Source of the DNA: Streptomyces kanamyceticus
Lineage (GTDB): Bacteria; Actinomycetota; Actinomycetes; Streptomycetales; Streptomycetaceae
DNA length: 64,000 nt
Direction of reading: 5' to 3'
NCBI RefSeq assembly: GCF_008704495.1
Contig: NZ_CP023699.1
Coordinates: 1,612,001-1,676,000 of the forward strand
Part shown: positions 59,902-64,000 of the stretch, one piece after another
Layout of the letters: every line of letters starts with the position of its first letter
Position numbering within the stretch: position 1 is the stretch's first letter
Position numbers and translations under genes: made by a program
The notes under the pieces: model-generated
The model's database searches: none
What the model was told of the DNA's origin: nothing
Seen by the model: the letters and a program-made list of their open reading frames with translations, nothing else

Positions 59902-60783
59902 GTGGCCATGATGCGACGCCCCACCCGGTCCCGCGGCAGACTGCTGATCGCGGGCCTGGTGCTCTGCGCCGTGGCGGCGGCCGTCACCGTCGGGGTCTGG
60001 CTCCAGTTCGGCGAACGCCATGACCTGGACACCCGCTACCGCGCGGGCGGCGATGCCCCCGACCGGGTGGACATCACCGCGTCGGTCCAGCGGGTCGACG
60101 CGGCGGGCCGGGAGCTGACCCTGCGCCTCCTGGTCACCCCGCGCGGAGACCTGGCGGAGGCGGGCGGCGTCGCCCCCGCCGAGTCCCTGACCCTGCAGAC
60201 GTCGGCCGACGTGCGGGGAGATCTCACCTTCCCCGCGCACAGCCGGATCTCGACGGTGGACGTGCCGGTCACCCTGACGGCGGGCTCGATCACCGACTAT
60301 CCGTTCGACGCGTACGACACGGATCTCGAATTCGGCGCCGTACAGGGTGGCGAGGCCGTGCCCGTCCGCATGACGCTGACCAACAACGACGCGCTGTTCG
60401 CGGCCACGGTCGAGGCCTCCGAGGCGAACGGCGCCGCCGTCTTCTACGTCGGGATCGGCCGCTCCACCAGCGTCCTGATCTTCGCCGTCTTCATGATGGC
60501 CGCGATGTGGGCGCTGGCCATCGCCGTACTCATCGGCGCGTGGTTCCTGCTCTCCCGGCGCAAGGGCCTGACCTGGCCCGCGCTCGGCTGGATGGCCGCC
60601 ACGCTCTTCGCGCTCGCCGCCTTCCGCAACACCGCGCCCGGCGCACCGCCCATCGGCTCCCTCCTCGACTACATCGCCTTCCTGTGGGCGGAGACGGTCA
60701 TCGCGTTCTGCGTCATCACGGTGGTCGTCATGGGGATGCGGGCGGAGTCCCACCCGTCGCCGGATCCGCCCGCGTCCCCCTGA
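59902..60783 (+). CDS. DUF4436-family membrane protein
   Basis: 293-aa protein. An N-terminal anchor (LLIAGLVLCAVAAAVTVGVW) is followed by an extracytoplasmic beta domain (~35-190; ITDYPFDAYDTDLEFGAV) and three C-terminal membrane segments (VLIFAVFMMAAMWALAIAVL, ALGWMAATLFALAAF, AETVIAFCVITVVVMG). This is the DUF4436 layout. Function unknown. GTG 59902 has GGAG 5 bases upstream. It follows ADI 3 by 26 bases and may be co-transcribed. Confidence 0.82.
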   Translation: MAMMRRPTRSRGRLLIAGLVLCAVAAAVTVGVWLQFGERHDLDTRYRAGGDAPDRVDITASVQRVDAAGRELTLRLLVTPRGDLAEAGGVAPAESLTLQTSADVRGDLTFPAHSRISTVDVPVTLTAGSITDYPFDAYDTDLEFGAVQGGEAVPVRMTLTNNDALFAATVEASEANGAAVFYVGIGRSTSVLIFAVFMMAAMWALAIAVLIGAWFLLSRRKGLTWPALGWMAATLFALAAFRNTAPGAPPIGSLLDYIAFLWAETVIAFCVITVVVMGMRAESHPSPDPPASP

Positions 60784-60800
60784 CGGCCGATGACGGAGCG

Positions 60801-61232
60801 TCAGCCGATGCGGGCGCCGTACACGTGGTCGACGGTCATCACCATGAGCACCCTGCGGTCGGCCACCATGACCGACCGGTACTCGTCCCAGTCCGGGTGC
60901 TCACCCGCGGCGAGGCGGTAGTAGTCCACCAGCGCCTCGACCTCGGGCCCTCGCGGATCCTCCGAGGGTCCTGTCAGGGTCGCGACGCCCTCGGCGGTGG
61001 CCCACTCCCGGCCGTCGGGCCCCGTCACCTCCAGGGTGGCCCGGGGGTCCCTGCGCAGGTTCGCGGTCTTGGCCCGCCCCTCGGTCATCGAGACGTAGAG
61101 GAGGCCCGCCTTCTCGTCGTAGAAGGGCAGGACGGGCGAGAGCTGGGGGCGGCCGTCGGACTTGATCGTGGCGAGCACGCCGAGCCTGCTCTCGGCGAGC
61201 AGGGTGCGCGGGCTGAAGGGTGTCGAGGTCAT
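60801..61232 (-). CDS. PPOX-class F420-dependent oxidoreductase
   Basis: 143-aa split-barrel flavin/F420 protein: RLGVLATIKSDGRPQLSPVL and TANLRRDPRATLEVTGPDG with WATAEGVATLTGPSED. It ends DEYRSVMVADRRVLMVMTVD. This matches PPOX-class F420-dependent enzymes of actinobacteria. Substrate unknown. ATG 61232 lies 2 bases after the stop of the NAD(P)-dependent oxidoreductase, so the two form an operon. Confidence 0.85.
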   Translation of the reverse strand: MTSTPFSPRTLLAESRLGVLATIKSDGRPQLSPVLPFYDEKAGLLYVSMTEGRAKTANLRRDPRATLEVTGPDGREWATAEGVATLTGPSEDPRGPEVEALVDYYRLAAGEHPDWDEYRSVMVADRRVLMVMTVDHVYGARIG

Positions 61233-61234
61233 GA

Positions 61235-62134
61235 TCACTTCCCTGAGTGCGTGCGGAACTGTTCGATCAGCGCCGGGTAGCCGCTGCCGCCGTGCCCGTC
61301 GGCCACGGCCCGGTCGGCGAGGGCCTTGATGAACCTGGGGAGTTCGGCGTTCACTCCGAGGAACTCGCTCTCGTGGATGAGGTGTTCCATGGTGGCCAGA
61401 TGGGTGTCGATGGCGGCGTCGTCGGCGGGGTACGCGCCGTCGTCGATCTGTCGCGCGTAGCCGGGCAACCAGTCGGCGACGGTTCCTATTCCCTGGGTGA
61501 TGAACGGGGCGAACGTCGTGGCGTCCACACCGGCCGTGCCGAGCAGCGCGGCGCCTTGCAGGAAGCCGTTCAGGATGCTCCACATCATGACGAGGCCCGC
61601 CGCGTCGTACAGCGACGCGAGACCGTGGTCGGCGCCGAGGTACGTCGTTCCCGCGCCGAGGCCGCCGAGGGCAGACGCGTGCGGGTCGAAGGCCGACCGG
61701 GGCCCGCTGAGGAGGACGACGGCGTCCGCCGTGCCGATCGCGGCGGGTCCCGCCAGGATCGCGCCGTCGAGGTAGTCGGCGCCGCGGCCGTCCGCCCACG
61801 CGGCGCGCTCGCGGGCCTGGGCCGAGGTGCCGGAGGTCAGGTTCACCAGGGTGCGCCCCTGGAGGGCCGTGCCGTCGAGCGGGTCGAGGAGCGCGTGCAC
61901 GGCGTCGTAGTCCGAGACGCAGACGACCACCAGCGGGCTCGCGGCGACCGCTTCGGCGACCGATCCCGCGCTCTTCGCGCCCCGGGCGACGAGCGGTTCG
62001 GCCTTCGCCGCCGTCCGGTTCCACACGGTCGTGGGGTGTCCCGCGCCCAGGAACGCCCCGGCGAGGGCCTGGCCCATGAGGCCGAGGCCGATGACCGTCA
62101 CAGGGGTGTGCTCTGCCTGCTGGTTCCGCATCAT
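61235..62134 (-). CDS. NAD(P)-dependent oxidoreductase (beta-hydroxyacid dehydrogenase/imine reductase type)
   Basis: 299-aa protein. The Rossmann motif is VTVIGLGLMGQALAGAFLGA with NRTAAKAEPLVARGA. YLDGAILAGPAAIGTADAVV and the helical C-terminal domain (FLGVNAELPRFIKALADRAV) follow the 6-phosphogluconate/3-hydroxyisobutyrate dehydrogenase layout. Its position next to a MerR gene resembles imine-reductase-like enzymes. ATG 62134 or 62131 starts it. It is divergent from merR across a dyad. Confidence 0.86.
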   Translation of the reverse strand: MMRNQQAEHTPVTVIGLGLMGQALAGAFLGAGHPTTVWNRTAAKAEPLVARGAKSAGSVAEAVAASPLVVVCVSDYDAVHALLDPLDGTALQGRTLVNLTSGTSAQARERAAWADGRGADYLDGAILAGPAAIGTADAVVLLSGPRSAFDPHASALGGLGAGTTYLGADHGLASLYDAAGLVMMWSILNGFLQGAALLGTAGVDATTFAPFITQGIGTVADWLPGYARQIDDGAYPADDAAIDTHLATMEHLIHESEFLGVNAELPRFIKALADRAVADGHGGSGYPALIEQFRTHSGK

Positions 62135-62177
62135 GCGCCCTTTCGTAGAGGGGTTGTCGGGCATGGCAGAATCGTCA

Positions 62178-62199
62178 ACCTTCACACCGGTATGAAGGT
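62178..62199. promoter_or_regulatory. MerR-type dyad operator
   Basis: ACCTTCACACC and GGTATGAAGGT form a 22-bp dyad with one mismatched pair, between the divergent oxidoreductase and merR genes. On the minus strand TTGACC precedes it, as in MerR promoters with the operator in the spacer. Confidence 0.6.
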
Positions 62200-62214
62200 C
62201 AAGGGGGAAGTGGC

Positions 62215-62574
62215 GTGCTGATCGGAGAACTGAGCGGACGGACCGGCGTGCACACGCACCAACTGCGGTACTACGAGGCCCAGGGCCTGCTCACACCCGA
62301 CCGCGGCAGCAACGGCTACCGCGACTACGGCGAGGACGCCGTGCTGACCGTGCGGCAGATCAGGAGCCTGCTCGAAGCCGGTCTCTCGACGCAGGAGATC
62401 GCGTACATGCTGCCCTGCGCCGTGGGCACAGGACCCGACTTCTACTTCTGCCCCGATCTCCTGGACGTGCTGCGGGGGCGCCTGCGCGGCCTCGACGACA
62501 ACATCGACACGCTCACGCGCTCGCGCGACGTGCTCCACGACTTCATCGACGCGACCGAGCGGCGGGCGGCGTAG
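62215..62574 (+). CDS. MerR-family transcriptional regulator
   Basis: 119-aa regulator. The winged HTH is at residues 1-70 (LIGELSGRTGVHTHQLRYYE, AQGLLTPDRGSNGYRDYGED, VLTVRQIRSLLEAGLSTQEI). A coiled-coil dimerisation helix ends the protein (LDDNIDTLTRSRDVLHDFID). Two cysteines (Cys66 and Cys78 region) might sense redox or metals. GTG 62215 is used. It probably regulates the divergent oxidoreductase. Confidence 0.9.
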   Translation: MLIGELSGRTGVHTHQLRYYEAQGLLTPDRGSNGYRDYGEDAVLTVRQIRSLLEAGLSTQEIAYMLPCAVGTGPDFYFCPDLLDVLRGRLRGLDDNIDTLTRSRDVLHDFIDATERRAA

Positions 62575-62679
62575 CCCCGTACGGCCGAGATCGCGCCCGC
62601 GCGGGCGTGGCCAGATCCTTGCGGACCATGTCCATCTGGCCGGTCGTCGCCGTGCGGGCGCCCCGCGCAGGATCGGGGC

Positions 62680-63465
62680 ATGAAGATTCTCTGGATATCC
62701 GCCCACCCCGAACAGCGCTCCCTGAACGGCCGCCTGATGACCGAGGGACTGCGCGTGCTGACCGAGCTCGGGCACGAGCGCCGCGTCAGCGATCTGTACG
62801 CCATGGACTGGAAGCCGATCGTGGACGCCGGTGACTTCGGGGGCGCGTCGCGCGAGCGGCTCTTCATCGGGCGCGAGCAGGAACGCGCGTACGGCAGCGG
62901 GGAGTTGAGCGAGGACATCCGCGCCGAGCAGGAGAAGCTCGCCTGGGCGGACGTGGTCGTCTTCCAGTTCCCGCTCTGGTGGCTCGGACCGCCCGCGATC
63001 CTCAAGGGCTGGTTCGACCGCGTCCTGGTCCAGGGCTTCGGATTCGGCATCAAGGATCCCGAAGGGCAGGCGCTGCGGTACGGCGACGGGGGCCTGGCAG
63101 GGAAGCGCGCCCTGGTCGTCACGTCCATCGGTGCCCGGGAGTCCAGCTTCGGCCCGCGCGGCATCCACGGACCCCTTGAGGAGGTCCTGTTCCCGCTGCT
63201 GCACGGCACGTTCTGGTACACCGGCATGGCCGCGCTCCCGCCGTTCGCGGTGTACGGCGCCGACCGGCTCACGGCGGCGGGCTTCTCGCGCGCCACGGCG
63301 GACCTGCGCGAACGCCTGCGCACCCTGGACACCACGGAGCCCCTGCCCTTCCGGCACGAGAACGGCGGGGAGTACGACGAGGATCTGACACTGCGGCCGG
63401 ACGTCGCGGCGGGGCTCACGGGCGTCGGAGTGCACCGCGCGCAGGACGGCCGCGCACACCGCTGA
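62680..63465 (+). CDS. NAD(P)H quinone oxidoreductase-like flavodoxin-fold protein
   Basis: 261-aa NQO1/MdaB-type protein: LWISAHPEQRSLNGRLMTEG, WADVVVFQFPLWWLGPPAIL with KGWFDRVLVQGFGFG, and GLAGKRALVVTSIGARESSF. The PLWW-x-PA-x-KGW motif is the FMN-binding signature of the family. It reduces quinones or electrophiles by two electrons. It lies 105 bases after merR on the same strand and may belong to the same stress response. Confidence 0.9.
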   Translation: MKILWISAHPEQRSLNGRLMTEGLRVLTELGHERRVSDLYAMDWKPIVDAGDFGGASRERLFIGREQERAYGSGELSEDIRAEQEKLAWADVVVFQFPLWWLGPPAILKGWFDRVLVQGFGFGIKDPEGQALRYGDGGLAGKRALVVTSIGARESSFGPRGIHGPLEEVLFPLLHGTFWYTGMAALPPFAVYGADRLTAAGFSRATADLRERLRTLDTTEPLPFRHENGGEYDEDLTLRPDVAAGLTGVGVHRAQDGRAHR

Positions 63466-63466
63466 G

Positions 63467-64000
63467 TCACGAACCCGGACCGCCCCCGGTGCGAAAGCTC
63501 AGGGTCCGGTAGACCTGCACGCCCCCGCCGCCGCACCCACCGCCCGTCAGTTCCTCGCACGCCTGGGCCGCCGCCGTGACGCGTCGCGTGTACGAGGGGT
63601 CCGTGGCGTCGAGCAGTACGCCCAGTGTCGTACCGCTGTGTCCGACCGCTACGCCCAGGCCGCCGACCTCGCGGCAGATCGCCCGCATCGGCTCCAACGA
63701 GCGCTTGTGCCTGAGGCGTTGGTTCAGCAGGGCGCTGCGGGTCGCGATCCTGCCGACCTCCGCGAGGTCGTGCGTGCGCACCGCGTCGGTGAGCCGTGCG
63801 AGCAGCTCCGCGTAGGCGCGCCGGTCGGCGGGCGTGAACGGCTTGGGGATGCGGTTGAAGTCCACCGTGTCGACCGACCCGCCCTCGTCGATGCCGACCA
63901 CGGCCATGGCGGGCAGCGCGCCGAGGACCGCGCGAAGGCGGACGGCGCGGTGGTGGAAGGCGACGATCGCGGGGTAGAGCACGCCGTCGGTGGGTTCTAT
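63467..64000 (-). CDS. GHMP kinase-like protein, C-terminal part
   Basis: The frame is open to the window edge, so only the last ~178 residues are seen. Features are VVGIDEGGSVDTVDFNRIPK, a helical ARLTDAVRTHDLAEVGRIAT segment, and the C-terminal glycine-rich GGLGVAVGHSGTTLGVLLD motif. These resemble the PduX/L-threonine-kinase branch of GHMP kinases. The ATP-binding N-terminus lies outside the window. The gene converges with the quinone reductase with no gap. Confidence 0.65.
   Translation of the reverse strand: MEPTDGVLYPAIVAFHHRAVRLRAVLGALPAMAVVGIDEGGSVDTVDFNRIPKPFTPADRRAYAELLARLTDAVRTHDLAEVGRIATRSALLNQRLRHKRSLEPMRAICREVGGLGVAVGHSGTTLGVLLDATDPSYTRRVTAAAQACEELTGGGCGGGGVQVYRTLSFRTGGGPGS

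Overview
The window looks like a Streptomyces chromosome. Supporting features are very high G+C, frequent GTG starts with 4-base ATGA/GTGA gene overlaps, a SigB/SigF-type sigma factor, a mycothiol-type DinB protein, the tiny actinobacterial ribosomal protein bL37, many Tat (twin-arginine) exported proteins and a fused urease gamma-beta subunit.

Bases 1-12.7 kb are accessory DNA. A type I-E CRISPR-Cas effector operon (cas8e C-terminal part, cse2, cas7e, cas5e, cas6e) runs into a cas1 that stops after 133 codons. No cas2 follows. A leader-like stretch and an array of about 48 repeats come next (4849-7741). The repeats are unusually varied, mainly in the crRNA 5' handle, and the array holds internal duplications. 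Effectors and crRNA processing look intact, but spacer acquisition by this locus should be dead. The leader-distal end abuts IS21-like debris: end repeats, a DUF6188 gene, and an istB 3' fragment that begins where a group II intron 3' end (domain V and VI) is inserted. Two small unknown genes, a frameshifted HNH-nuclease gene, an excisionase-like HTH gene and an intact tyrosine recombinase follow. This is the remnant of an integrative element.

Bases 12.7-30 kb are ordinary chromosome: two metallo-beta-lactamase-fold proteins, two DedA membrane proteins, a sigma factor, a CBS protein, an ABC-F ATPase, a PAP2-lipid kinase fusion, a methyltransferase, a transketolase, an enolase-superfamily protein and bL37. 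Two entries are odd. One is an aminotransferase-fold protein with no lysine at all, translationally coupled to a Q-rich MBL protein. The other is an enolase-superfamily protein that appears to lack its third metal ligand.

Bases 30-45 kb hold a GntR regulator, a 0.5 kb GC-rich degenerate repeat tract, two GGTATAC-type operator candidates and two Tat-exported amidohydrolases. A DUF5107 protein, an arginase-fold protein with altered metal ligands and small exported proteins follow. A tight four-peptidase operon (M55, M20, S9, S66) ends the stretch.

Bases 45-60 kb are the most coherent unit. A minus-strand run ureAB-ureC-agmatine deiminase-SBP-permease-permease-ATPase-ATPase-agmatine deiminase is preceded by a near-perfect inverted repeat, TGACTGAA-TT-TTCAGTCA. 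The same element recurs upstream of a third, lipoprotein-type agmatine deiminase, and a half-conserved copy lies between a Ser/Thr kinase and the second of two paralogous TetR genes. I infer a TetR-controlled regulon for uptake and nitrogen release from guanidino compounds, with one deiminase in the cytosol and two exported. The window ends with a DUF4436 protein, redox enzymes, a MerR regulator with its dyad, and a partial GHMP kinase.
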